Source of the DNA: Actinomycetales bacterium
Lineage (GTDB): Bacteria; Actinomycetota; Actinomycetes; Actinomycetales; Dermatophilaceae
Length of the DNA: 64,000 nucleotides
Assembly: GCA_016710385.1 (NCBI GenBank)
Contig: JADJVX010000017.1
Span: 1,009,306-1,073,305, forward strand
Direction: 5' to 3'
Shown: positions 1-8,132 of the stretch, in pieces
Numbering within the stretch: the first letter of the stretch is position 1
Layout: every line of letters starts with the position of its first letter
The notes under the pieces: model-generated
Told to the model about the DNA's origin: nothing
Database searches by the model: none
What the model saw: only the letters and a program-made list of their open reading frames with translations
Program-made: the position numbers and the translations under genes

Positions 1-83
1 TGCACTCACCGCAAGCAACCAAACGCGTCAGTGCGGGTCGATTGGGGAAGGGGCTGGGGTCGGTTGCGACCGGCCTGCGTCGC

Positions 84-308
84 TCAAGCGGGGTCAACCT
101 CGAGGAGTTCGCCCACCGTGCATCCGAGCACGTCGCAGATCGCGGTGAGGGTGCTGAAGCGGATCGCCTTGGCGCGGTTGTTCTTGAGCACCGAGAGATT
201 GACGACGGTCACCCCCACCGCGTCGGCGAGGGCGGCCAAGGTCATCCCCCGTGCGTCGAGAAGCGAGTCGAGACGGCATACCACCCGATGTGGTTCGTCG
301 ACCGGCAT
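84..308 (-). CDS. Small XRE-family HTH regulator (YozG-like)
   Basis: A 74-residue protein that is almost entirely one helix-turn-helix domain. The LAALADAVGVTVVNLSVLKNN segment, split as helix 2, turn and recognition helix, is the DNA-binding part, followed by a typical last helix ending near VGELLEVD. Its ATG begins immediately after the stop codon of the DUF2975 gene, so the two are one transcript. Such HTH proteins are commonly paired with DUF2975 membrane proteins in Gram-positive bacteria and may control their own operon. Family and pairing are clear; the target genes are not visible. Confidence 0.85.
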   Translation of the reverse strand: MPVDEPHRVVCRLDSLLDARGMTLAALADAVGVTVVNLSVLKNNRAKAIRFSTLTAICDVLGCTVGELLEVDPA

Positions 309-923
309 CTAGACCAACCCGTCCACGTCGTCACGCAGCGCCGCCCCTGCCAGGAAGGCCTGGGCGATGAGGGCGACGACCAGCCCGGCCACGATGGGCA
401 GCCACGGGATGGAGATGCTGGCCGTGGGGGGTAGGCCACCCAATTCGGTGCCGGTGATCAACGCTCCGCGCGCGAAGAGATCGACGACGAAGGCAACCGG
501 CACGCCTCCCAGCAGGAGCACGGCCAGCCAACGCAGCCGAGCGATGTTTGACCGGTCGAAGGCGTTGCCTTCGGCGATGCTGCGCATGAGGCGCGCGACG
601 ATGAGACTGCCCGCGACGAGCAGCGCCGCCCAGAGCACCCCGGCGGCCAGGCCGAAGAGCCGCTGCCCCGTCGTCGGCCCGACCACCCGGATGTCGTAGG
701 TCGCGACGGAATAGGCCACTCCGGCGCCATCGAGCGCGGGCACGGTCACCCGGCTGATGAAGGGCGTCCACACCGGATCGCCGCGCAGCCAACCGAGAAT
801 CGGCGCGATCACCCACCCGAAGATCGCGAACCCGTTGACCACAAACAGCACAGCGGTCAATCCGATGCGATCCGCCCTCGTGAAGGCCCAGCGATCCGTG
901 CTGCCACTGCCGCGCTCACCCAT
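309..923 (-). CDS. DUF2975 family membrane protein
   Basis: 204 residues with four predicted hydrophobic segments (roughly residues 20-45, 85-110, 130-155 and 175-198), the usual DUF2975 size and layout. The GNAFDRSNIARLRW stretch between the second and third segments is characteristic of the family. It is the first gene of a two-gene unit with the HTH regulator, which starts right after this stop codon. The upstream region carries two AT-rich palindromes that could be operator sites. Biochemical function is unknown. Start chosen at the ATG at 923; the next 40 bases upstream hold the palindromes. Confidence 0.8.
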   Translation of the reverse strand: MGERGSGSTDRWAFTRADRIGLTAVLFVVNGFAIFGWVIAPILGWLRGDPVWTPFISRVTVPALDGAGVAYSVATYDIRVVGPTTGQRLFGLAAGVLWAALLVAGSLIVARLMRSIAEGNAFDRSNIARLRWLAVLLLGGVPVAFVVDLFARGALITGTELGGLPPTASISIPWLPIVAGLVVALIAQAFLAGAALRDDVDGLV

Positions 924-940
924 GACCAGTCCTCGCTTCC

Positions 941-982
941 ATATCGACTCTCGATATCATGAAGAACGATATGCATATCGTT
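941..982. promoter_or_regulatory. Two AT-rich palindromes upstream of the DUF2975/HTH operon
   Basis: ATATCGA-CTC-TCGATAT lies at 941-957 and the perfect 18-bp palindrome AACGATATG/CATATCGTT at 965-982, just upstream of the minus-strand start codon at 923. They stand out in otherwise GC-rich DNA and have the form of dimeric repressor sites. The regulator is not known; the HTH protein of the same operon is one candidate. Confidence 0.5.
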
Positions 983-1089
983 TATCGATGTCAAGGGTCA
1001 GTCGAGACGCGCGGACGGAGGATTGCACGGCATACGACGAAGCGGCGATGCTCGTCCGGTCTGAACCGGGGAACATCGCCGCTGGTCAC

Positions 1090-1179
1090 TGGCGGTGGCG
1101 CAGGGATTCGAACCCTGGGTGGACTTGCGCCCACACACGCTTTCGAGGCGTGCTCCTTAGGCCGCTCGGACACGCCACC
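1090..1179 (-). tRNA. tRNA-Ser(CGA)
   Basis: Reading the minus strand, a 7-bp acceptor stem (GGTGGCG / CGCCACC), a long variable arm, a T-loop GGTTCGAATCC and an encoded CCA end are all present. The anticodon loop CTCGAAA at 1141-1147 gives anticodon CGA. The long variable arm and anticodon agree on serine. Confidence 0.95.
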
Positions 1180-1258
1180 GCGGATGAGGGTACTCGCTCC
1201 GCTCCCCCTGCGCACAATCGCCCGCCCTGCACCAGGCGGCCCCTGTCAGGACAGCACG

Positions 1259-1807
1259 CTATCGACGCGCCCGGAAGAACTCCCGCAGCACGCCCCCGCA
1301 CCCCGGCTCGTCCAGTCCCCCGACGACCTCCACCCAGTGGTTGGCCCGCCGGTCGCGCGCGAGGTCCCACACCGAGCCGCACGCCCCCGCCTTCGGATCC
1401 CACGCCCCGAACACGACGGTGCGCACCCGCGCGGCCACCAGCGCCCCGGCGCACATGACGCACGGCTCCAGGGTCACCACCAGCGTGCAGTCGGGCAGCC
1501 GCCACGAGCCCGTATGCCGTGCCGCCGCCCGCAGCGCCACGACCTCCGCGTGCGCGCTGGGGTCCAGAGCAGACTCCCGCTCGTTGGCACCCCGACCGAT
1601 CACCGCACCCCCCGCATCGACGACCAGCGCCCCGACGGGCACCTCACCGGCCGCTCCCGCCGCTCGGGCGAGATCGAGGGCGGCAGCCAGCCACCCGGCA
1701 TACCGAGGGTCGTGTTCGGGAAGCCCTGGTATGCCGTGCGGCACGCGCTCTCCCGGCACTCCCCCGGGCGGCCTGGCGGACTCAGTCACGCGGTAAGTTT
1801 CGCCCAT
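1259..1807 (-). CDS. tadA: tRNA-specific adenosine deaminase TadA
   Basis: Zinc-dependent deaminase that converts A34 to inosine in tRNA-Arg(ACG). The cytidine-deaminase fold motifs are present: HAE at residues 86-88 (zinc ligand and proton shuttle) and PCVMC with Cys116 and Cys119. The core begins near RYAGWLAAAL, so the first 30 residues are longer than usual. The frame starts two bases inside the divergent upp gene, which is unlikely to be used; a downstream GTG around 1744 is a plausible real start. A matching tRNA-Arg(ACG) gene occurs at 47,569. The extra N-terminus contains two copies of the GTATGCCG octamer. Product confident, start not. Confidence 0.85.
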   Translation of the reverse strand: MGETYRVTESARPPGGVPGERVPHGIPGLPEHDPRYAGWLAAALDLARAAGAAGEVPVGALVVDAGGAVIGRGANERESALDPSAHAEVVALRAAARHTGSWRLPDCTLVVTLEPCVMCAGALVAARVRTVVFGAWDPKAGACGSVWDLARDRRANHWVEVVGGLDEPGCGGVLREFFRARR

Positions 1808-2444
1808 GCGCGTGCACATCGCCGATCACCAACTCATCTCGCACAAACTCACCTACCTGCGCGACAAGCGCACCGACTCGCCGACCTTCCGGCGACTGGC
1901 CGAGGAGCTGGTGACGCTGCTGGCCTATGAGGCCACCCGCGACGTGCGTGTCGAGCCGTTCGCCATCGAGACGCCGGTCGCGCCGACGACCGGCATCAAG
2001 CTGGCCAATCCCAAGCCGCTGGTCGTGCCGATCCTGCGCGCCGGGCTGGGGATGCTCGAAGGCATGATGCGGCTGCTGCCCTCGGCGGAGGTCGGCTTCC
2101 TGGGCATGATGCGCAACGAGGAGACCCTCGAGGCGATCACCTACGCCAACCGGTTGCCCGAGGACCTGTCCGGGCGACAGTGCTACATCCTCGACCCGAT
2201 GCTTGCCACCGGCGGCACCCTCGTCGACGCGATCCGCTACCTCGCCGACCGCGGCGCCGACGACATCACCGCGATCACGCTGCTGGCTGCCCCGGAAGGG
2301 ATCGTCCACGTCACCGACGCGCTCAAGGACCTCAAGGTGCCGGTGCAACTGGTCACCGGCGCCGTCGATGAGCGGCTCAACGATCGCGGCTACATCGTCC
2401 CCGGCCTCGGCGACGCAGGCGACCGGCTCTACGGCGTCGTCTGA
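1806..2444 (+). CDS. upp: Uracil phosphoribosyltransferase
   Basis: Pyrimidine salvage enzyme making UMP from uracil and PRPP. At 212 residues it has the normal length. The PRPP-binding loop is seen in YILDPMLATGGTLVDAI, and the uracil-binding end in the C-terminal GYIVPGLGDAGDRLYG. The start ATG overlaps the divergent tadA frame by two bases, so its promoter must lie within the 5' part of that frame; this supports a shorter tadA. No strong Shine-Dalgarno sequence is visible in front of the ATG. Confidence 0.95.
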   Translation: MRVHIADHQLISHKLTYLRDKRTDSPTFRRLAEELVTLLAYEATRDVRVEPFAIETPVAPTTGIKLANPKPLVVPILRAGLGMLEGMMRLLPSAEVGFLGMMRNEETLEAITYANRLPEDLSGRQCYILDPMLATGGTLVDAIRYLADRGADDITAITLLAAPEGIVHVTDALKDLKVPVQLVTGAVDERLNDRGYIVPGLGDAGDRLYGVV

Positions 2445-2668
2445 CCGCCGGCCCCCTCCCTCCTCTTGGCTCCTCGGCGCCTCGGCTCCTCGGCTCCTCG
2501 GCCAGGCGACCACCCTCGCGAGTCGACCCGAAGTCGAGGAGCCGCGCCTCAGAGGTGGCGCGGCAGTGCGCAGACGGCGCGCCGCCTTGGTCACTTGCGC
2601 ACCATCCGTCACACTGAACTCTGATCTCCCCTGCCGTCAGCGCGCCCCCGATCAGGAGTTGACCACCC

Positions 2669-2839
2669 GTGAAGAAGTTCTGGCACATCTTCCGGTGGTT
2701 CCTGCTGGCCTACTTCATCTACGCCGTCGTCAAATCCCCGGACCAGGCGGCGAGCATCGTGCGCACCCTGTTCAACCTGCTGGCCGAGGCCTTCCGCGGG
2801 ATCATCGGCGTCTTCGACGCGATCCTGCGCCGGACCTGA
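2669..2839 (+). CDS. Small membrane-associated hypothetical protein
   Basis: A 56-residue reading frame starting with GTG, preceded by AGGAG at 2654-2658. It begins with Lys-Lys, then an aromatic hydrophobic segment (WHIFRWFLLAYFIYAVV), then an amphipathic helix that ends with two arginines. The shape suggests a small single-pass or peripheral membrane protein. It lies 83 bp before the PH-domain membrane protein in the same direction and may be cotranscribed with it. I do not recognise a family. Confidence 0.55.
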   Translation: MKKFWHIFRWFLLAYFIYAVVKSPDQAASIVRTLFNLLAEAFRGIIGVFDAILRRT

Positions 2840-2922
2840 CGCCCGCCGCACCCACCGGCGCAGATGATTCGGGCACGGGAGCCGTACCGACAGCCCAACC
2901 CCGACGAGATCGGAGGTGAGCG

Positions 2923-3882
2923 ATGAGCACGGCCGAACGCGACATGCGCCGGGCGCAGGACAACGAGGAACTCCGCCTGCACCTCGCCGACGGCGAGCAG
3001 ATCCGCTTGGCCGCCCGTGACCACTGGATCGTGCTGGTGCCCTCGTCGGCCATCGCCATCGCGGTCTCGGCGCTGAGCGTCTACCTGCTGCTCACCTCCA
3101 CCCCGCGAGCGAACTCCACCCTGCCCCGTGACCTCGCCGTCGGGTGCGGTGTTGCCTGGCTGTATGCCGGTTGGTGCTGGCTGGCCCGCCGCCACGACCT
3201 GCTGATCGTCACCGACAAACGGATCCTGCGCTTCCGCGGCATCATCTCCACCGATGTGCCGATGATGCGGATCAGCAAGATCACCGACATGCGCTATCAC
3301 CGCTCGCCGATGGGGGAGCTCTTCGGCTACGGCGAGGTCACCATCGAGAGCGCCGGCCAGGAGCAGGCGCTGCGCGAACTCAAGTGGCTGCCCGACCCGC
3401 TGGAGAACTACCACCGGCTGTGCGAGGTCGTCTTCGGCGAGAAGCACGGCGCCGCGCGCAAGTCCCACAAGTGGCGGGACCGGATCTCCCGGGTCTCGCG
3501 CCGCGCCAAGCGCGCCGCCGGACGTCGCCCCTCCTTCGACAGCGGCCCGGTCATCGACTATGCCGAGCCCGAAGCCCTGGGCGGGCACGATCACGGGGGC
3601 ACCGGCGGCGCTCACCCTGGACCGATCCACGCGCCCAGCCTCGACCTGACTGCCCTGCCGGCGGGCGGCGACCACCCGGCATACTCGCGGGCCATCCCGG
3701 TGACCCGTCGCACCGACACCCCGCGCTACATCCCGCGGCATCGGCTGCCGGACCCGGACGAGAACCCGCCGGCAGGTGCCGCGAAGTCCGAGACGCTCTA
3801 CAAGAGTCCGGACCTACGCGAAGACCCGGCTCGCACCCAGAGCATCTGGGTCGACCCCGACCATCGTGGTCAGAAAAGCTAG
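2923..3882 (+). CDS. Bacterial PH-domain membrane protein
   Basis: 319 residues. After about 40 soluble residues come two transmembrane segments (roughly 42-65 and 73-90), then a PH-like domain of the YdbS/YdbT type: LLIVTDKRILRFRGI followed by PMMRISKITDMRY and GYGEVTIESAG. The remaining third is hydrophilic, proline- and charge-rich and probably disordered. A GGAGGTG ribosome site precedes the ATG. Family members are membrane proteins of unknown exact role; no substrate can be deduced. The disordered tail carries a GTATGCCG-family octamer. Confidence 0.8.
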   Translation: MSTAERDMRRAQDNEELRLHLADGEQIRLAARDHWIVLVPSSAIAIAVSALSVYLLLTSTPRANSTLPRDLAVGCGVAWLYAGWCWLARRHDLLIVTDKRILRFRGIISTDVPMMRISKITDMRYHRSPMGELFGYGEVTIESAGQEQALRELKWLPDPLENYHRLCEVVFGEKHGAARKSHKWRDRISRVSRRAKRAAGRRPSFDSGPVIDYAEPEALGGHDHGGTGGAHPGPIHAPSLDLTALPAGGDHPAYSRAIPVTRRTDTPRYIPRHRLPDPDENPPAGAAKSETLYKSPDLREDPARTQSIWVDPDHRGQKS

Positions 3883-3951
3883 GTATGCCGTCCGGCCCAC
3901 CACACACATCGTTAAGGGGCCATCCGGGCCATCCGGGTCATGCGGTGAGGC

Positions 3952-5343
3952 TCAGAGCGCCTTGACGATGTCCTCGACCCGTTCCTTGGCGTCGCCGAAG
4001 AGCATCGCCGAGTTGTCCTTGAAGAACAGCGGGTTCTGCACGCCGGCATACCCGGTGTTCATCGAGCGCTTGAAGACCACGACCTCGGCGGCCTTCCACA
4101 CCTCGAGCACCGGCATACCGGCGATCGGGGAGCTGGGGTCGTCCTGGGCTGCCGGGTTGACCGTGTCGTTGGCGCCGATGACCAGGACCACGTCGGTCGA
4201 GGGCATGTCGTCGTTGATCTCGTCCATCTCCAGGACGATGTCGTAGGGGACCTTGGCCTCGGCCAGCAGGACGTTCATGTGGCCGGGGAGGCGACCGGCG
4301 ACCGGGTGGATGCCGAACCGCACGTTGACCCCGCGAGCCCGCAGCTTGGCGGTGAGGTCGGCGACGGCATACTGCGCCTGCGCCGTGGCCATGCCGTAGC
4401 CGGGGGTGATGATCACGTCGTGGGCGTTCTTGAGCGAGTCGGCGACCTCGACCGCGCTGGTCTCGCGGTGCTCGCCGTAGTCCTTGGCCTCGCCGACCAC
4501 ATTGCCGTCCGAGCCAAAGCCGCCGGCGATGACCGAGATGAAGGACCGGTTCATCGCGCGGCACATGATGTAGGACAGGTAGGCACCCGAGGAGCCAACG
4601 AGCGCGCCGGTGATGATGAGCAGGTCGTTGTTGAGCAGGAAGCCGGCCGCGGCCGCCGCCCATCCGGAGTAGCTGTTGAGCATCGAGACGACGACCGGCA
4701 TGTCGCCGCCGCCGATCGAGGCCACCAGGTGCCAGCCGAGGAAGAGCGCGAGCACGGTCATGATGCCCAGCAGCAGTTGGCGCAGGAACATCTGCTCGTG
4801 CGGCACCAGCACGTAGACGATCGTCATGACGACGAAGACGACAATGATGCCCAAGTTGATGGCGTGCCGCGCCGGGAGCACGAGCGGGGCCGACTTCATC
4901 TTCGCCGACAGCTTGAGGTAGGCGACGATCGATCCGGTGAAGGTCACCGCCCCGATGAAGACCCCGACGAAGACCTCGACGTCATGGATGGCCGGATAGG
5001 CCGCGGTCTCGTAGGAGGAGTTCCACCCCACGAGCACGGCCGCGATGCCGACGAAGCTGTGCAGCATGGCGATGAGCTCGGGCATGCCGGTCATCTCGAC
5101 CTTGCGGGCCAGGGTGATGCCGATGGCGGCACCGATGGCCATCGCGATGGCGATGATGAGCAAGGCATCGAAGCCGGCCGTCTTGGTCGCCAGCCACAGC
5201 GTGGCGGCCAGCGCGATGGTCATGCCGACGATGCCGTACTTGTTGCCCATGACGGCGGTCTCGTGCTTGGACAGCCCGGCCAGAGCGAGGATGAACAGCA
5301 GGCCGGCGACGATGTAGGCGCCCTGAATGAGGGTCTCGTTCAT
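3952..5343 (-). CDS. pntB: NAD(P) transhydrogenase subunit beta
   Basis: Proton-translocating transhydrogenase subunit with about nine membrane helices in the first 270 residues and the NADP-binding domain III at the C-terminus. Domain III is marked by ITPGYGMATAQAQY, RFGIHPVAGRLPGHMN, the AEAKVPYD loop and VIGANDTVNPAA. 463 residues is full length. Its ATG overlaps the pntA stop by four bases (ATGA), so the two are translationally coupled. Together they use the proton gradient to drive hydride transfer from NADH to NADP. No clear terminator is seen in the 69 bp to the PH-protein stop. Confidence 0.95.
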   Translation of the reverse strand: MNETLIQGAYIVAGLLFILALAGLSKHETAVMGNKYGIVGMTIALAATLWLATKTAGFDALLIIAIAMAIGAAIGITLARKVEMTGMPELIAMLHSFVGIAAVLVGWNSSYETAAYPAIHDVEVFVGVFIGAVTFTGSIVAYLKLSAKMKSAPLVLPARHAINLGIIVVFVVMTIVYVLVPHEQMFLRQLLLGIMTVLALFLGWHLVASIGGGDMPVVVSMLNSYSGWAAAAAGFLLNNDLLIITGALVGSSGAYLSYIMCRAMNRSFISVIAGGFGSDGNVVGEAKDYGEHRETSAVEVADSLKNAHDVIITPGYGMATAQAQYAVADLTAKLRARGVNVRFGIHPVAGRLPGHMNVLLAEAKVPYDIVLEMDEINDDMPSTDVVLVIGANDTVNPAAQDDPSSPIAGMPVLEVWKAAEVVVFKRSMNTGYAGVQNPLFFKDNSAMLFGDAKERVEDIVKAL

Positions 5344-6890
5344 CGGACCGCGTCCTCTCGCTTGAACATCTGCAGCATTCGACCGGTGACCGTGAAGCCA
5401 CCGAAGACGTTGATGCTGGCCACCAACGCCCCGAAGAACGCGATGCCGGTGATGAGCAGCTTGTTGTCATGGCCGATCTGCAGCAAAGCCCCGACGACGA
5501 TGATGCCGCTGATCGCATTGGTGACCGACATCAGCGGGGTGTGCAGCGCGTGGTGCACGTTGCCGATGACGTAGTAGCCGATGACGACCGAGAGCATGAA
5601 GACCATGAAGTGCCCGAGGAACGGGCTCGGTGACAGGTTGGCCAACAGCAGGAAGAGCAACGCTCCGATGGCCATCCACATGAGCCGCTTGTTGGGGTCC
5701 GGCGGCGGTTTGGGCGCCTTGACCGCCGGTGCGGCGGCCGCACCCGCGGCCGCCGGGGCTGCCGAGACCTGCACGGGCGGCGGCGGCCAGGTGACCTCGC
5801 CGGCCTTTGCGACCGTCATGCCCCGGACGATGACGTCGTCCCAGTCGAGCACGGCCAGGCCGTCCTTGCCCGGGGTGAGCAGCTTCATCAGGTTGACGAT
5901 GTTGGTGCCGTAGAGCTGGCTGGCCTGCGTCGGAAGCCGGCCCGGCAGGTCGGTGTAGCCGATGATCTTCACGCCGTTGTCGGTGACGACCAGCTGGTCG
6001 GCGACCGAGCCCTCGACGTTGCCACCGGCGGCGGCGGCCATGTCGACGATGACCGACCCGGACTTCATCGTGGCGACCATGTCGGCGGTGATGAGCCGCG
6101 GCGCCGGACGACCGGGGATGAGCGCGGTCGTGACGATGATGTCGACGTCCTTGCACTGGTCGGCATACATGCGGGCGGCCGCCTCGGCGTAGTCGGCGCC
6201 CATTTCCTTGGCATAACCGTCGCTGCTCACCTCGCCCTCGGCGACGTCGGGCTTGACGAAATCGGCACCCATCGACTCGACCTGCTCGGCGACCTCCGGC
6301 CGCACGTCGGTCGCCCGGACGATCGCACCGAGGCTGTTGGCCGTGCCGATGGCCGCGAGGCCGGCCACCCCCGCACCCGAGATGAAGACCTTGGCCGGCG
6401 GCACCTTGCCGGCGGCGGTCACCTGCCCGGTGAAGAACGACCCGAAGTTGTGGGCCGCCTCGAGCACGGCGCGGTAACCGGCGATATTGGCCATCGACGA
6501 GAGCACGTCGAGCGCCTGTGCCCGAGAGATGCGGGGCACGGCATCCATGGCCATCGCGGTGACCCCGCGGGCCGCGAGCGCCGACACGAGGTCGGGGTTG
6601 AGGGCCGGCGCCATGAGGCTGATGACGATCGCCCCCGGTCGCAACAACCCGATCTCGGCGTCGTCGGGTGCGTTGATCTTGGCGACGATGTCGGCGGCCC
6701 ACACGGTCGCCGCATCGGCGATGGTGGCCCCGGCGGCGGCATACGCGTCGTCGTCGAAGCTGGCCTTGGCGCCGGCGCCGGACTCGACGGTCACGGCATA
6801 CCCGAGCTTGAGCAGTTGGTCGACGGTCTTGGGGGTGGCGGCAGCGCGCGTTTCACCTGCGCGCGACTCCCGTGGGATACCGATGAGCAC
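5340..6890 (-). CDS. pntA: NAD(P) transhydrogenase subunit alpha (fused form)
   Basis: 516 residues combining the NAD-binding domain I (alanine-dehydrogenase-like, starting IGIPRESRAGETR, with the nucleotide-binding GAGVAGLAAIGTANSLG near 175) and the short membrane part. An Ala/Pro linker at about 375-395 separates the soluble half from four C-terminal membrane helices. Some bacteria split this into PntAA and PntAB; here it is one chain. It starts with GTG and is the first gene of the pntAB operon. The 216 bp upstream to the pirin stop hold no other gene that I can support. Confidence 0.95.
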   Translation of the reverse strand: MLIGIPRESRAGETRAAATPKTVDQLLKLGYAVTVESGAGAKASFDDDAYAAAGATIADAATVWAADIVAKINAPDDAEIGLLRPGAIVISLMAPALNPDLVSALAARGVTAMAMDAVPRISRAQALDVLSSMANIAGYRAVLEAAHNFGSFFTGQVTAAGKVPPAKVFISGAGVAGLAAIGTANSLGAIVRATDVRPEVAEQVESMGADFVKPDVAEGEVSSDGYAKEMGADYAEAAARMYADQCKDVDIIVTTALIPGRPAPRLITADMVATMKSGSVIVDMAAAAGGNVEGSVADQLVVTDNGVKIIGYTDLPGRLPTQASQLYGTNIVNLMKLLTPGKDGLAVLDWDDVIVRGMTVAKAGEVTWPPPPVQVSAAPAAAGAAAAPAVKAPKPPPDPNKRLMWMAIGALLFLLLANLSPSPFLGHFMVFMLSVVIGYYVIGNVHHALHTPLMSVTNAISGIIVVGALLQIGHDNKLLITGIAFFGALVASINVFGGFTVTGRMLQMFKREDAVR

Positions 6891-7106
6891 GTGCGACTCC
6901 CGAGGTTCGTGGAGTGATACCGCGACAGGGCGGCGAACCCGGGGATTCCGGGCACCAAGAGAAACCTATGGGGTCGCGCGCCTGCCGTGCCAGGGAAGAA
7001 GGTCCGGGCGCGGCGGCCCGACGCAGATCACAGCGGGTGTCGGGGAACTTCACGTCCCGGAAACCCGCCGCTCACCCGCCGGTGTGGCGCGCGTCAGACC
7101 GGCCGG

Positions 7107-8072
7107 TCAGCTCGGGCGACCCAGCCTCCCGGCCTGGTAGTCCTCGAAGGCCTGGATGACCTCGGCGCGGGTGTTCATGACGAAGGGTCCAGCCCAGGCG
7201 ATCGGCTCGCGGATCGGCGCACCACCGAGCACGATGACCTCCAACGGCTCGGTATGCCGTCCGGCCGAGTGCGCGTCGGCCGTCACGGTCACGAGGTCAC
7301 CGGCCCCGAGCACCGCGAGTCGGCCGCCCTCGATGGACGCGCCCTCGACGGCACCGGAGCCTCCGACCGCGCCCCGCCCCGACATGACGTAGACCAGGGC
7401 GTTGAAATCGGCTCGCCAGGGCAGGTCCAGCCGGGCACCCGGCGCGAGCGTCGCGTGGACCATCGTCATCGGGGTGTGCGTCGCGCCCGGGCCACGGTGC
7501 CCGGCGACCTCACCGGCGATGACCCGGACGAGCACGCCGCCGTCCGGCGAGGACAGCAGCACGACCTGCTCGGGGGTGAGGTCCTGGTAGCGCGGCGTGG
7601 CGAGCTTGTCAGTGCGCGGGAGGTTGACCCACAACTGCAGGCCGTGGAAGAGACCGCCGCTGGCGACGAGCGCCTCCGGCGGGGCTTCGATGTGCAAGAT
7701 CCCCGAGCCGGCCGTCATCCACTGGGTGGCTCCATTGGTGATCGTGCCGCCACCGCCATAGGAGTCCTGATGCACGAAGGTGCCGTCGATGATGTAGGTG
7801 ACCGTCTCGAAGCCACGGTGCGGGTGCCACGGAGTGCCCTTGGGCTCACCCGGCGCGTAGTCGACCTCGCCCATCTCGTCCATCATGACGAATGGGTCCA
7901 GCAGCGCGAGATCGACCCCGGCGAAGGCCCGCTTGACCGGGAACCCCTCCCCCTCGAAACCCCCGGGCGCCGTGGTCCGCTGCCGCACCGGGCGGGCGCG
8001 CAGCCCGGCTGCCGGGTCGACGACCGGCAGGGTGGGCAGGACGGATAGGTCGGCAACGGACACGGCGGGCAC
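7107..8072 (-). CDS. Pirin family protein
   Basis: 321 residues with the double-cupin pirin layout. The metal-binding motif WHPHRGFETVTYIIDG followed by HQDSYG and GATQWMTAGSGILHIE is intact in the N-terminal cupin. Start is GTG with a GAGGAG site a few bases upstream. Family members are iron-binding proteins, some with quercetin dioxygenase activity and some acting as redox-dependent regulators; the substrate cannot be told from sequence. It appears to be a single-gene unit. Confidence 0.9.
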   Translation of the reverse strand: MPAVSVADLSVLPTLPVVDPAAGLRARPVRQRTTAPGGFEGEGFPVKRAFAGVDLALLDPFVMMDEMGEVDYAPGEPKGTPWHPHRGFETVTYIIDGTFVHQDSYGGGGTITNGATQWMTAGSGILHIEAPPEALVASGGLFHGLQLWVNLPRTDKLATPRYQDLTPEQVVLLSSPDGGVLVRVIAGEVAGHRGPGATHTPMTMVHATLAPGARLDLPWRADFNALVYVMSGRGAVGGSGAVEGASIEGGRLAVLGAGDLVTVTADAHSAGRHTEPLEVIVLGGAPIREPIAWAGPFVMNTRAEVIQAFEDYQAGRLGRPS

Positions 8073-8132
8073 GAGGTCTCCTCGGGACGAACGAGCGCTT
8101 CGTTGGGCTAGTCAGACATGTTGGTTGAAACT

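Noticed and set aside
2464..2505. Repeated GGCTCCTCG after upp as a structured RNA
   Set aside because: Simple low-complexity pyrimidine/GC stretch without pairing partners.
4279..5574. 431-codon plus-strand frame over pntB
   Set aside because: Composition shadow of a high-GC gene: Arg/Asp/Gly-rich with no motif, while pntB on the minus strand is certain.
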